This document shows positions 16,418 through 25,066 of a stretch of 64,000 bases of DNA, piece after piece (the first letter of the stretch is position 1; every line of letters starts with the position of its first letter). The DNA is taken from assembly GCA_017544005.1 (NCBI GenBank), contig JAFYEZ010000039.1:62001-126000 (forward strand), given 5' to 3'. The translations under genes were made by a program, and so were the position numbers. The notes below the pieces were generated by a model. That model saw only the letters and a list, made by a program, of their open reading frames with translations. It had not been told where the DNA came from and ran no database searches. The stretch is from Bacteroidales bacterium. GTDB lineage: Bacteria; Bacteroidota; Bacteroidia; Bacteroidales; UBA932.

Positions 16418-17586
16418 TAGCAACACTTTATCAGGACTGGACCATCGGCGATATCTGTAAGGGGTTCCAGTACAACGAATACGAAGGCAAGGGCCTGTAC
16501 GGCCTGTCGGGCCGGCTGACTATCCAACCGGAGTTCCAGCGCCATTATCTGTATGCCGAAAACGGCGGCAAGAAGGAAGTAGACGTGATCCAGTCCGTCC
16601 GGAACGGCTATCCGCTGGGCCTCATCTATTTCTCCAAAGTCGGCGAAGACCGCTACGAAGTGCTGGACGGGCAGCAGCGCATCACGTCGCTGGGGCGCTT
16701 CCTGACGGAGAAGTTTGCCTGGATCGATGCAGACGGGCGTCCGTGGTATTTCAGCGCGCTGAATCAGGACGAGCAGGATAAGTTCCTGAATACCAAACTG
16801 CTCATCTATGTGTGCGAAGGCACGGAAAAGGAGATCAAGGATTGGTTCCGGACCATCAACATCGTGGGCATCCCGCTGAACACTCAGGAGACGCTGAATG
16901 CGGTTTATTCCGGGCCTTTTGTGACCAAGGCCAAAGAAGAGTTCTCCAATTCCAACAACACGAATATCAATAAATGGAGCTGCTTCATTCCTGGGACAGC
17001 CAAGCGTCAGGATTATCTGGCTGCGGCCCTGGACTGGGTGAGCCGGGGCCATGTGGAAGAATACATGGCCGCGCATAGGTATGACGATGATATTGCGGAA
17101 TTGAAGGCATATTTCACCTCCGTCATCGATTGGATTACGGCGGTGTTCGACATCACGCCGGAAAAGGAAATGTGTGGTCTGAAATGGGGTGATCTTTATG
17201 AGCGTTTCCACAAGACGGCCTACAATCCGGAAGAAGTGGCTGCCAAGGTCCGAGAGCTCTACGAGAGTTTCTACGTAAAGGAGAAGAAGGGTATCTACGA
17301 ATACATCCTGGACGGGTGCCAGAACACGAAACTTCTCAACGTGCGGGTGTTCGACGAGCCCACCAAGAAGGCCGTCTATGCGCAGCAGACAGCGGCCGCC
17401 CGGGAGAAGGGCGAATCCAACTGTCCGCTCTGCGCTATCGGCCACGATGCCAATCACACCAAGATCTGGGACCTGAAGGATATGGACGCCGACCACGTGA
17501 CGGCCTGGAGCAAGGGCGGCGCCACGGACATCTCAAACTGCCAGATGCTCTGCCGGACACACAATCGGGCAAAGGGAAACCGGTAA
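16414..17586 (+). CDS. DUF262-HNH nuclease, probable restriction partner
   Basis: The 390-residue protein joins an N-terminal DUF262 (ParB/Srx-like) domain with a C-terminal HNH nuclease. DUF262 motifs are QPEFQR at 38-43 and DGQQRITSL at 85-93, the latter associated with nucleotide binding or hydrolysis in GmrS-type proteins. The HNH end starts with CPLC at 337, then DADH at 358-361, CQMLC at 376-380 and THNRAKGN, giving a zinc-stapled HNH with the catalytic His about 361. DUF262-HNH proteins include GmrSD type IV restriction enzymes and other phage-defence nucleases. The four-base overlap with an EcoRI-type methylase suggests that the methylase protects host DNA from this enzyme. Function as a restriction enzyme is inferred. 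Confidence 0.85.
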   Translation: MIATLYQDWTIGDICKGFQYNEYEGKGLYGLSGRLTIQPEFQRHYLYAENGGKKEVDVIQSVRNGYPLGLIYFSKVGEDRYEVLDGQQRITSLGRFLTEKFAWIDADGRPWYFSALNQDEQDKFLNTKLLIYVCEGTEKEIKDWFRTINIVGIPLNTQETLNAVYSGPFVTKAKEEFSNSNNTNINKWSCFIPGTAKRQDYLAAALDWVSRGHVEEYMAAHRYDDDIAELKAYFTSVIDWITAVFDITPEKEMCGLKWGDLYERFHKTAYNPEEVAAKVRELYESFYVKEKKGIYEYILDGCQNTKLLNVRVFDEPTKKAVYAQQTAAAREKGESNCPLCAIGHDANHTKIWDLKDMDADHVTAWSKGGATDISNCQMLCRTHNRAKGNR

Positions 17587-17627
17587 ATCAGCCCGCACGG
17601 CCCGAAGCCTTATCGTGTTAGTGCAAA

Positions 17628-17659
17628 AAAGGCATTTCAGTGAGGACTGAAATGCCTTT
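17628..17659. terminator. Terminator after the methylase-nuclease pair
   Basis: AAAGGCATTTCAG (17628-17640) and CTGAAATGCCTTT (17647-17659) form a perfect 13-base-pair stem with a six-base loop. A-rich and T-rich flanks make it usable in both directions, for the nuclease gene and for the convergent flavodoxin gene. Confidence 0.85.
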
Positions 17660-17717
17660 AAAAATGTTCACATAACCGCGCTGTCGCGGTACGCATAATG
17701 CAAAATGGCGCGGTTGA

Positions 17718-18278
17718 CTAGAGGCCGCAGCCGAAGCTTTCGAACCAGGCCTGGAGCTGGACGGCCGTTTTGTCGTTCAGGCGGTCGCCGTGGCGCCAGT
17801 TGATGGCGGGGAAGGTGGCCTTCAGTTCGTTCTCGGAGCTGTCAATCGTGGATGAGTCTGAGGTGCAGAACGGAATGACCGTCTGGCCTTCATGAGCGTA
17901 TTCCTCCAGGAAGGTGAGGATGACACGGGGCGCCTTGCCGTACCAAACCGGGAATCCGATCAGCAGGACATCGTATTTCTTGGCCCCTTTGAGTGTCTTC
18001 TTGATGGCGGGACGCTGCGGCGCAGTGCCCATCTGCTCCTTGAAGGCACGCGCATTTTCGTCATTATAGTTCATCGTATCGTCGCCATAGGCTTCTTCCG
18101 GAACGATTTCATAGAGCGTGGCATCGGTCACCTGTGCGAGCGTTTCAGCCACGGACTTCGTTACGCCGGAATAAGAAAAGTAGGCCACGCAGACCTTTGC
18201 GTCCTGGTCTTTGTTGCACGAAGTAAGCCCCAGCATCAGGAGCATCAGTGACAATGCAAGGAGAATAGGTTTTTTCAT
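17718..18278 (-). CDS. Exported flavodoxin-like lipoprotein
   Basis: The 186-residue protein has a lipoprotein signal ending LTSC (Cys about 21) followed by a flavodoxin domain. Motifs are AYFSYSGVTKSVAE near 32-45, which fits the FMN phosphate loop, and IGFPVWYGKAPRVI near 105-120. Flavodoxins carry electrons through bound FMN; most are cytosolic, but exported lipoprotein versions occur in Bacteroidota. Here it would work in the periplasm or at the outer membrane. It is the last gene of the leftward train after the FISUMP lipoprotein, eight bases away. Its partner is unknown. Confidence 0.82.
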   Translation of the reverse strand: MKKPILLALSLMLLMLGLTSCNKDQDAKVCVAYFSYSGVTKSVAETLAQVTDATLYEIVPEEAYGDDTMNYNDENARAFKEQMGTAPQRPAIKKTLKGAKKYDVLLIGFPVWYGKAPRVILTFLEEYAHEGQTVIPFCTSDSSTIDSSENELKATFPAINWRHGDRLNDKTAVQLQAWFESFGCGL

Positions 18279-18286
18279 AGTAAAGA

Positions 18287-19753
18287 TTATTGAACCATCA
18301 CGGGGCGGATGGAGAAGTAGTGATTGTAACCGCCCTGTCCGAAGTAAGTGTGGGTCTTTTCGAAGGAATTCAGGTTGAGATAGTTGAACTTATAAGTCCT
18401 GGATCCGAATGAATTGCCGTAATAATAATTTGAATACCAATACTTTCCGCTCTCACCCACACTGACGGGGCTTCCGCCGTCCAGGTAACCGGCGGCGGGA
18501 AGGAAGAGGGAGACACCTTCATAGCCGGGAACGCAGGAAGTAAGGGTGTAACCCGCAATGGCATGCGTCGTATCCCAGGTGACGTCTATCCAATCGACAC
18601 AGGGCGTTTCGTAGCCGACGAACACGAGGTGGTTCTGCGCAGGCATTCTCCAGGCACCGCCCCAGTCCTTGGCTGCGACGTCATAAGTTGCATCGCCGCC
18701 GATATCCACGGCCGTCCGGTAGGGATCGTAATAGGTTGTGGAAGGGTACGGCTTGATCGAGCCCCAGTAATAGTAGTCGCCGGTGGCATCTGCGGCATCC
18801 GCGCCCACGTTGCGGTCGGCGAAATAGACCTTATGACCGTCGATGACCAGGCCCAGATCCACGTAAGGATGGCCATTCGCATCGGGAGCGGGCTTGACCT
18901 GCGTCCAGGGCGTCCCGTCCGTCGAGAAGGCTCCCATATCGTAAATCTTCCCTCTTGCCGGCGTGAAGGAACTGGCAAATCCCCTGACATACTGGGTGCC
19001 GTCCTCCGCCAGGAAAATCAGGTCAAACCCGTCGGGAATCGTCATGGGCAAAACGCAGATGTAGTAATCGTTGCCGGCCGTAATGTTTCCGCTCAGTACG
19101 ATCGAGGAGGAATTGAATCCATAATTGAAAGTGGGGCCGGCCTCGAGAAGGGGATCGCCTCCATTCCAGATAAAACCGGCGGAGCCAGCAATCCGGGCAT
19201 AGTTGGGATCGCTCTGGCGGGCCGAGAGGATAATCTGTTTGCAGCCGAACTGCGGCGTCACCTTCAGCAGGGCGACCAGCGGTTTGAAGGAGAAATCACC
19301 CAGCGTGGCGCTGTGGGCCAGCATCAGGAAGCTGTTCCGGTCAAAGGAATTGTCCGTAGCACGCTGATAAGCAGGAAGTTCGCAGCCAAAAGTATCCACA
19401 TAATCGGGACTCATGCTGATCTTTGCACGGGACCCCGTCTGATAGGGATAGAGCGCAGCCCAACCGCCGTCATCGCAGGCCGTTCCCACCGGATGTTCGC
19501 CGGAAAAGGTCGCAACGGGGCTTGATGCACCGGAGAGCAGCGTGAAGGGGATGTTGTCCGGATACACATACAGGGCAAACCGGTCTCCGGCCGACCAGAT
19601 AATCTGCATTTTGCCCTCATCGCCGGGAATGATCTGGGCCCTGGACTGCGTGGCGGGTTCCGCCGTTGCCGTGATTTGAATACGCGTTGCCTCGTTCGAT
19701 TTGGAACAAGCGGCCAGCACACACAACAATACGATAAAAGCCAATCTTTTCAT
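18287..19753 (-). CDS. Fimbrillin-like lipoprotein with C-terminal FISUMP domain
   Basis: The 488-residue lipoprotein starts MKRLAFIVLLCVLAAC (Cys about 16). The N-terminal half, with a TRSRA-type block near residue 37 (TQSRAQI), IIWSAGDRFALY and AALYPYQTG, looks like the fimbrillin or Mfa-like beta-sandwich of Bacteroidales surface proteins. The C-terminal part (about 290-488), with YVDLGLVIDGHKVYFADRNV, GDYYYWGS and WGGAWRMPA, matches the Fibrobacter-succinogenes-major-paralogous (FISUMP) pattern. Both suggest a cell-surface structural or adhesion protein. A 45-residue peptide gene lies just upstream in the same direction. The ligand is unknown. Confidence 0.75.
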   Translation of the reverse strand: MKRLAFIVLLCVLAACSKSNEATRIQITATAEPATQSRAQIIPGDEGKMQIIWSAGDRFALYVYPDNIPFTLLSGASSPVATFSGEHPVGTACDDGGWAALYPYQTGSRAKISMSPDYVDTFGCELPAYQRATDNSFDRNSFLMLAHSATLGDFSFKPLVALLKVTPQFGCKQIILSARQSDPNYARIAGSAGFIWNGGDPLLEAGPTFNYGFNSSSIVLSGNITAGNDYYICVLPMTIPDGFDLIFLAEDGTQYVRGFASSFTPARGKIYDMGAFSTDGTPWTQVKPAPDANGHPYVDLGLVIDGHKVYFADRNVGADAADATGDYYYWGSIKPYPSTTYYDPYRTAVDIGGDATYDVAAKDWGGAWRMPAQNHLVFVGYETPCVDWIDVTWDTTHAIAGYTLTSCVPGYEGVSLFLPAAGYLDGGSPVSVGESGKYWYSNYYYGNSFGSRTYKFNYLNLNSFEKTHTYFGQGGYNHYFSIRPVMVQ

Positions 19754-19764
19754 CTCATCCCCTC

Positions 19765-19902
19765 CTACCAGTTAAAAGGTTCTACATCCATCTGACCGAG
19801 CGGCTGACCGGTAAGCTGGTCGCTCGCGCAGAGAATACCATTCGTTCTCACTTCATACACATCCATTTCAGGACGTACGTAGATAATCTTGGAATTCACC
19901 AT
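19765..19902 (-). CDS. Small 45-residue Bacteroidales peptide
   Basis: The frame runs from ATG at 19902 to TAG at 19765. The product begins MVNSKIIYVRPEMDVYEVR and continues with NGILCAS and ends DVEPFNW. It has no signal peptide or membrane segment. The pattern of a basic start, Y-x-x-P-E-hydrophobic-x-hydrophobic, a short LCAS stretch and an acidic, aromatic end recurs in small peptides encoded beside fimbrillin-like genes of Bacteroidales; that is my recollection, with no function known to me. It lies 11 bases before the FISUMP lipoprotein and 28 after the serpin, all on the minus strand. Too short for many gene callers, but the codons fit coding sequence. Confidence 0.7.
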   Translation of the reverse strand: MVNSKIIYVRPEMDVYEVRTNGILCASDQLTGQPLGQMDVEPFNW

Positions 19903-19930
19903 AATACCATATTATGTATTGGGTATCCGG

Positions 19931-21178
19931 CTACTTGCCGTGGATACCGATAAACAGGACCGTGTTGAACGAGTGCTCCACAATCGCATACGCGAAGGGG
20001 CGGTCGGCCGTGAAGACCACCGGCGGTTTGGGATTGGAGACGGAGGTATTCTTGTAAACGATAGCCGTCACGGCAGCCGCCTCGGTCCCCTTCTCGGAAA
20101 CATCGATGGCCGTCTTCTGGAGAATCTCGTCTATATACAGCGATTCGTCCGAAATCTTGCTGAAATCGGCATTGCCGGTGAACGGAAGCGGCATGCCCAT
20201 CTCGCACAGTGTTTCCTGGAAGAGATCGGACATCTCATACTCGCTCTTGAAAACCGGCATCGAGAAAACTACTTCGCAGGGATAGAGCTGCTTCATGGTC
20301 TGGTTCCAGAAGTCAGGCGTCAGTTTCTCGACCAGGCTGCCGAGCTTCTTGCCCTTGTCGGGAAGGAAAACCACCATCCGGTAGGCGCCATTGCCATAGG
20401 GAACGCTGCAAACGGCGTACCCGTCTCCCGCACAGTAATTCATCTCCCGGGTGCTGCCCAGGAATTTCGTCCCGGCGCTCTTGCCGGAGAAATCAGTAAA
20501 ATCCTTCTGCTGGGACTGCATTTCGCCGCCGGACCACTTCCCATTGAAATAGAGTGCGTTGGCCAGTAGCAGGCGAATAGCGGGGTCGGGCTCGTCCAGA
20601 ATCCTGGGAATCATCCCGTTCGTATTCGTGTAAGCCCAGTTGTTGACCGTGTTGACGGCGGACTGCAGGCTGAAGTCGAGGTTCTCCACCGTGGCGGAGT
20701 AATAACGCTTGGCATAATCCCCATAGGATTTCTTCAGCGGAAAATGCATCGCAGGCCAGACGGCGTTGGCAATCTTGAGTGTCGTGGTGTTGTCCGCATC
20801 ATATAACCCCTGGCACATCGTCTGGTAGTAGCTTCCGATCTGCTCGGCGCTGAATCCTGTAAATCCCAGCGTAGAGGACATCTGGTTGAAGGTCTCGCCA
20901 TCCGCACCGGCGGCCGCCATCGAGAGGCAGAGCGACGCACTGAAGGGAGAAATCATCAGATTGGTATCTTGTTGCTTGGCAACGATCTTTCTGAACAAGC
21001 CCAGCGCGAAATCATTCTCGCAGGCACGAACAGCCTCCTGTTCCTGCGTCAGAACAATCTTCTTCAAGGGCTTGGGTTCCTCGCCCTCCCCACCTTCACC
21101 ATTCAGTCCACAGGCGGAAAAAACGGCGACTGCCAGTAGTGTGGCAACCGTCCGGAAAGAAATACGCAAATAGTTCAT
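19931..21178 (-). CDS. Serpin-family protease inhibitor lipoprotein
   Basis: Serpins trap serine or cysteine proteases by a cleaved reactive loop. The 415-residue protein has a lipoprotein signal ending VFSAC (Cys about 23), followed by a complete serpin fold. Clear signs are ISPFSASLCLSMAAAGADGE, NALYFNGKW, the hinge KGTEAAAVTA, and the C-terminal signature FTADRPFAYAIVEH and FIGI. Counting from the hinge, the P1-P1' pair would be Thr-Ser in KNTSV, with an inhibitory small-residue hinge. The target could be a host elastase-like or a microbial protease; this is inference. It lies nine bases after psd in an operon otherwise made of membrane housekeeping genes. Confidence 0.92.
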   Translation of the reverse strand: MNYLRISFRTVATLLAVAVFSACGLNGEGGEGEEPKPLKKIVLTQEQEAVRACENDFALGLFRKIVAKQQDTNLMISPFSASLCLSMAAAGADGETFNQMSSTLGFTGFSAEQIGSYYQTMCQGLYDADNTTTLKIANAVWPAMHFPLKKSYGDYAKRYYSATVENLDFSLQSAVNTVNNWAYTNTNGMIPRILDEPDPAIRLLLANALYFNGKWSGGEMQSQQKDFTDFSGKSAGTKFLGSTREMNYCAGDGYAVCSVPYGNGAYRMVVFLPDKGKKLGSLVEKLTPDFWNQTMKQLYPCEVVFSMPVFKSEYEMSDLFQETLCEMGMPLPFTGNADFSKISDESLYIDEILQKTAIDVSEKGTEAAAVTAIVYKNTSVSNPKPPVVFTADRPFAYAIVEHSFNTVLFIGIHGK

Positions 21179-21187
21179 AATCAGACG

Positions 21188-21883
21188 TTAGTGTTTAAAA
21201 TGGGCAAGCGCCGTTTCCAGGCCGGTCACGTCGTCGCCTTTCTTGACCAAAATCTCGGTATCGAGCGGCAGGAAGAGGTCGATACGCGAGCCGAATTTAA
21301 TGAAACCGGCCTGCGAGGCCTGCTCCAGCCGTTCGCCCTCCCGGGCATAACAGACGATGCGACGGGCCAGAATGCCGGCAATCTGCCGGAACATCATCGG
21401 ATGGCCGCTGTCGGTCATGATACCGATCGACGTGCGCTCGTTCAGTTCGGACGCCTTCGGGTGAAAGGCAATCAGGTACTTGCCGGGATGGTAGTTGTAA
21501 TAGGTCACCTTTCCGCTGACGGGGGCCCAGGTAACGTGGACATCGAAGACGGAAAGGAAGATGGAGATACGGATGCACTTGCTGTGGAAGAATTCGTCCT
21601 CCACCACTTCCCGGATATCCACCACACGACCGTCTCCGGGGGCGATGACGAGGTTATCTCCCTCCAGTGCCTCCCTCTCCGGCACGCGGAAAAAGCGCAG
21701 CATGAAGAGCGCAATGCCCAGGCAGAATACCGCAACGATAATGTTGACCGTCAGGTTACTGCAGAAAATGAAAAACAGAGCCGCCACCACCAGCCAGAGC
21801 AGGGAGTTGACAATGATGATACGGCGGCCTTCCTGATGGATACGGGGTTTTCTCATCCAATTATGCCAATTAAAACCAACCAT
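21188..21883 (-). CDS. psd: Phosphatidylserine decarboxylase
   Basis: Psd converts phosphatidylserine to phosphatidylethanolamine at the inner membrane. The 231-residue product is of the short form common in Bacteroidota. Two membrane segments lie near residues 23-62, and the autocleavage site appears as KFGSRIDLFLP near residue 200, where cleavage before the Ser forms the pyruvoyl cofactor. Other family motifs are APGDGRVVDI and SVFDVHVTWAPVSG. It overlaps the 3' end of cdsA by 31 bases, so the two phospholipid genes are coupled. The step between them, phosphatidylserine synthase, is not in the window. Confidence 0.95.
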   Translation of the reverse strand: MVGFNWHNWMRKPRIHQEGRRIIIVNSLLWLVVAALFFIFCSNLTVNIIVAVFCLGIALFMLRFFRVPEREALEGDNLVIAPGDGRVVDIREVVEDEFFHSKCIRISIFLSVFDVHVTWAPVSGKVTYYNYHPGKYLIAFHPKASELNERTSIGIMTDSGHPMMFRQIAGILARRIVCYAREGERLEQASQAGFIKFGSRIDLFLPLDTEILVKKGDDVTGLETALAHFKH

Positions 21884-22704
21884 ACAGTGACGGCCGGGAA
21901 GACGAAGAAGAGGTCGTCAAACCGGTCCAGAATTCCGCCGTGACCGGGGATAAAGTGACTGGAATCCTTGACGCTGAAGTGGCGCTTGATCAGGGATTCG
22001 AACAGATCGCCGAAAACGCCGGCAACGGCGATGACAACCGCCATCGTCAGCCACATCGGGAGGGACATCACCTGAATCTTCAGCAAGTTGTAAACCCACC
22101 AGGCCAGCAGGGAAGCCACCAGCGAAACCAGCAGCGCCCCCCACACGCCTGCCCAGGATTTATTGGGCGAGAGCGAGGGAGCCAGCTTCCGGCTGTTCGG
22201 ACGCTGCCCGAACGCCATTCCGAAGAAATAGGCGCCGATGTCGGCAATCCAGGCAATCGAAATGACGGGAGCCGTCAGTTGCGGCGTATAGACTCCGGAT
22301 GCCCGGTAGGAGAATCCCAGCAGCAGGGAGAGGCTGACAGGCAGCAGGATATAAACGATCGGGAAGAAGAGATGCGGATTGAAATCGTGGCCTTCACCGC
22401 CGTCGGAAAGCAGCATGGCCATCGCGACGAAGAGGGGAAGCACGGAGAGGGTCAGCCAGCGTGCAGGCAGCCATCCGGCCAGCGAAGCGGCCGCTCCCAC
22501 AAAAAAGAGAAGCTCCGCCAAAACGATGCAGAGCCGCTCCCGGAGGTACCGGCGCCCGAGGGCGAGCCGGTGATATTCAATCGTTGCAAACAGGATTACC
22601 GCCGCCATCAGCAGGGTATAGAGCCACCCGTTGACGAGCACGCCGGCGGCGGAGACCGTCAGGATGGCTATTCCGCTGAGGGTCCGCTTATGCAGTTCCT
22701 TCAT
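21853..22704 (-). CDS. cdsA: Phosphatidate cytidylyltransferase
   Basis: CdsA makes CDP-diacylglycerol from phosphatidate and CTP. The 283-residue protein has about eight membrane segments and the C-terminal signature KDSSHFIPGHGGILDRFDDL, with the catalytic acidic residues and the HGG-DR-D arrangement of the family. Length fits. It overlaps ftsH by 17 bases upstream and psd by 31 bases downstream, placing it in the middle of a coupled rsfS-ftsH-cdsA-psd set. Confidence 0.95.
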   Translation of the reverse strand: MKELHKRTLSGIAILTVSAAGVLVNGWLYTLLMAAVILFATIEYHRLALGRRYLRERLCIVLAELLFFVGAAASLAGWLPARWLTLSVLPLFVAMAMLLSDGGEGHDFNPHLFFPIVYILLPVSLSLLLGFSYRASGVYTPQLTAPVISIAWIADIGAYFFGMAFGQRPNSRKLAPSLSPNKSWAGVWGALLVSLVASLLAWWVYNLLKIQVMSLPMWLTMAVVIAVAGVFGDLFESLIKRHFSVKDSSHFIPGHGGILDRFDDLFFVFPAVTVWLVLIGIIG

Positions 22705-24646
22705 CCGTCAGCAGTTTATTAGGGTCCTTGCCTCCCTTGCGGGGGCCGAAAATGGTTTCCAGGTCTTCAGAGAAGATCACTTCGCGTTCGAGCAGCATCT
22801 GGGCGAGTTTCTCGAACCCTTCGCGGTTCTCCTCAAGTACGCGACGGGCGGTTTCGTGCGCCTCGTCGATCAGCTTGCGGGCCTCGTTGTCAATCACCTC
22901 GGCCGTCTTCTCGCTATAAGGACGCGTCAGCGACATCTCGCTGCGCCCCGTGGAGTCATAGAAGGAGACATTGCCCACCTTCTCACTCATACCGAAGTAG
23001 GAGACCATGGCGTAAGCCTGGCGGGTGAGTTTCTCGAGGTCGTTCAGCGCGCCGGTGGAAACGACGCCGTTCACGAGCTCTTCCGCCACACGGCCGCCGA
23101 TGGTGGCCGCCATTTCATCCTTGATCTGGTCCACCGTATTGAGCTGGCGCTCTTCCGGCAGGTACCAGGCAGCGCCCAGGGCCTGTCCGCGCGGGATGAT
23201 GGTCACCTTGAGCAACGGATTGGCGTGCGGCAGCATCCAGCTGACCGTCGCATGGCCCGCCTCGTGGTGGGCGATGGTCTTTTTCTCTTCCGGCGTAATA
23301 ATCTTGCTCTTGCGCTCAAGGCCGCCGACGATGCGGTCGATGGCATCGAGGAAGTCCTGCTTGTCGATCGCCTTCTTGTCGTGGCGGGCGGCAATCAGGG
23401 CCGCCTCGTTGCAGACATTGGCGATATCGGCTCCGGAGAAGCCCGGCGTCTGCTTGGCCAGGAAGTCAATCTGGAAACCGTCTTCCAGCTTGAGGCCGCG
23501 CAGATGCACCTTGAAGATATCGAGGCGCTCCTTCAATTCGGGCAACTCCACGTGAATCTGGCGGTCGAAACGGCCGGCCCGCATCAGGGCACGGTCCAGG
23601 ATATCCGCCCGGTTCGTGGCCGCCAGGATGATGGCGCCCGAGTTGGAACCGAAACCGTCCATCTCGGTCAGCAGCTGGTTCAGCGTATTTTCGCGTTCAT
23701 CGTTCGACGTAAAGCCTGCATTCTTGCTGCGGGCACGGCCCACGGCGTCAATCTCGTCGATAAAGACGATGCACGGCGCCTTCTCCTTGGCCTGACGGAA
23801 GAGATCGCGGACACGGGAGGCACCCACTCCGACGAACATCTCCACGAAGTCCGAACCGGAAATGGAGAAGAACGGCACGTTGGCCTCACCGGCCACCGCT
23901 TTGGCCAGCAGCGTCTTGCCCGTGCCCGGAGGGCCTACGAGCAGCGCGCCCTTGGGAATCTTGCCGCCCAGGGCGGTATATTTCTTGGGGTTCTTGAGGA
24001 AATCCACGATCTCCTTGACCTCCACCTTGGCCTCTTCCAGGCCGGCCACATCCTTGAAGGTGACCTTCTGCGCACCGGACTTGTCGTACATCTTGGCCTG
24101 CGACTTGCCCACGTTGAAGACGCCGCCCAGGCCACCGCCGCCGCCACCGCCCATGTTGCGCATCGGACGGAACATGATCAGCCACATGGCGATCAGCAAC
24201 AGCGGGAAGAGCAGCCAGTCGAGGATCTTGCCCCAGTAATTGATGTGCTCATCCACCACGATCCGGAACTGCCGGCCCTCGGGCAGCGTGTCCCGGATGG
24301 CCTCGAATTCGTTTTCCGCCTCAAAATTCTCGGTCACGAGGAAGAAGAAATGCGGACCGGACTTGGGGATCTTTCCGGTAAACTGGTCTTTGTAGCGTTC
24401 TACACCGGCGGAATTCAGGTAAATCTCGCCGCGACGCTGGTTGCGGACATAGACAATCTTGTCCACATACCCTTCCGGAAGGATCTGCGTCTTGACATCC
24501 ACCCATTCCTTTTTCACAGGACCGGCGGAGGCCGGTGAAAACATCATGTAAACCAGTCCGCCGATCAGAAGGATGTAGAACCAGTTCAGCCAGAGAGGAG
24601 CGCGTCCTGCGCCCTTCTTTTTGGTATTCTTGGGAGTCTTGCTCAT
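22688..24646 (-). CDS. ftsH: ATP-dependent zinc metalloprotease FtsH
   Basis: FtsH removes misfolded and regulatory membrane proteins. The 652-residue product has two membrane segments (about 20-38 and 143-160) flanking an extracytoplasmic domain, a glycine-rich linker at about 166-175, Walker A GPPGTGKT at 238-245, Walker [13 protein letters not shown], the second-region homology with [20 protein letters not shown], and the zinc motif HHEAGHA. The order and size fit the family. Its start overlaps the rsfS stop by four bases. Confidence 0.97.
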   Translation of the reverse strand: MSKTPKNTKKKGAGRAPLWLNWFYILLIGGLVYMMFSPASAGPVKKEWVDVKTQILPEGYVDKIVYVRNQRRGEIYLNSAGVERYKDQFTGKIPKSGPHFFFLVTENFEAENEFEAIRDTLPEGRQFRIVVDEHINYWGKILDWLLFPLLLIAMWLIMFRPMRNMGGGGGGGLGGVFNVGKSQAKMYDKSGAQKVTFKDVAGLEEAKVEVKEIVDFLKNPKKYTALGGKIPKGALLVGPPGTGKTLLAKAVAGEANVPFFSISGSDFVEMFVGVGASRVRDLFRQAKEKAPCIVFIDEIDAVGRARSKNAGFTSNDERENTLNQLLTEMDGFGSNSGAIILAATNRADILDRALMRAGRFDRQIHVELPELKERLDIFKVHLRGLKLEDGFQIDFLAKQTPGFSGADIANVCNEAALIAARHDKKAIDKQDFLDAIDRIVGGLERKSKIITPEEKKTIAHHEAGHATVSWMLPHANPLLKVTIIPRGQALGAAWYLPEERQLNTVDQIKDEMAATIGGRVAEELVNGVVSTGALNDLEKLTRQAYAMVSYFGMSEKVGNVSFYDSTGRSEMSLTRPYSEKTAEVIDNEARKLIDEAHETARRVLEENREGFEKLAQMLLEREVIFSEDLETIFGPRKGGKDPNKLLTDEGTA

Positions 24647-24993
24647 TGTTCGTCAGAGAATTCGGTCTTGACCGCATCAGCCCAGAGGTCTTCCAGCCGA
24701 TAGAAAAGCCGCTGGTCGGTCTTGAAAATGTGAACTACGATATCCGTGTAGTCGAGGATGATCCAGAAGGCATTCTCCCGGCCCTGCTGGCGCACAACCC
24801 GCTGGCCGGCCGCATCCATGGCCTCTTCCACGGCGTCGGCGATGGCCTGAACCTGGGTGGAGGAGTCGGCGTTGCAGATGACGAAGTGGTCCGCCACGGC
24901 GGTTCCAATCTTACGCAAATCCAACGAAATGACCTCTTTCGCCTTCTTGGAGAGCATCGCCTCGGCGATGATTTTTACATTTTTGTTCATCAA
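24643..24993 (-). CDS. rsfS: Ribosome silencing factor RsfS
   Basis: RsfS binds ribosomal protein L14 and blocks joining of ribosomal subunits when nutrients are short. The 116-residue protein shows the family core DLRKIGTAVADHFVICNADSS, GRENAFWIILDYTDIVVHIF and a closing YRLEDLW. It heads the leftward gene train and is preceded by a good -7 element. The four-base overlap with ftsH implies coupled translation. Confidence 0.95.
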   Translation of the reverse strand: MMNKNVKIIAEAMLSKKAKEVISLDLRKIGTAVADHFVICNADSSTQVQAIADAVEEAMDAAGQRVVRQQGRENAFWIILDYTDIVVHIFKTDQRLFYRLEDLWADAVKTEFSDEQ

Positions 24994-25008
24994 TCAGTCA
25001 ATAATAGC

Positions 25009-25029
25009 TATTTTCGCAACGCAAAGATA
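25009..25029. promoter_or_regulatory. Divergent -7 elements between rsfS and birA
   Basis: On the minus strand TATCTTTG (25022-25029) fits the consensus for rsfS. On the plus strand TATTTTCG (25009-25016) is one base from it and would serve birA. The two sites overlap in reach, so only one polymerase is likely to bind at a time. Confidence 0.5.
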
Positions 25030-25066
25030 ATACAATTTTCCCGCCAAACCCGCAGCGCAGACGACA

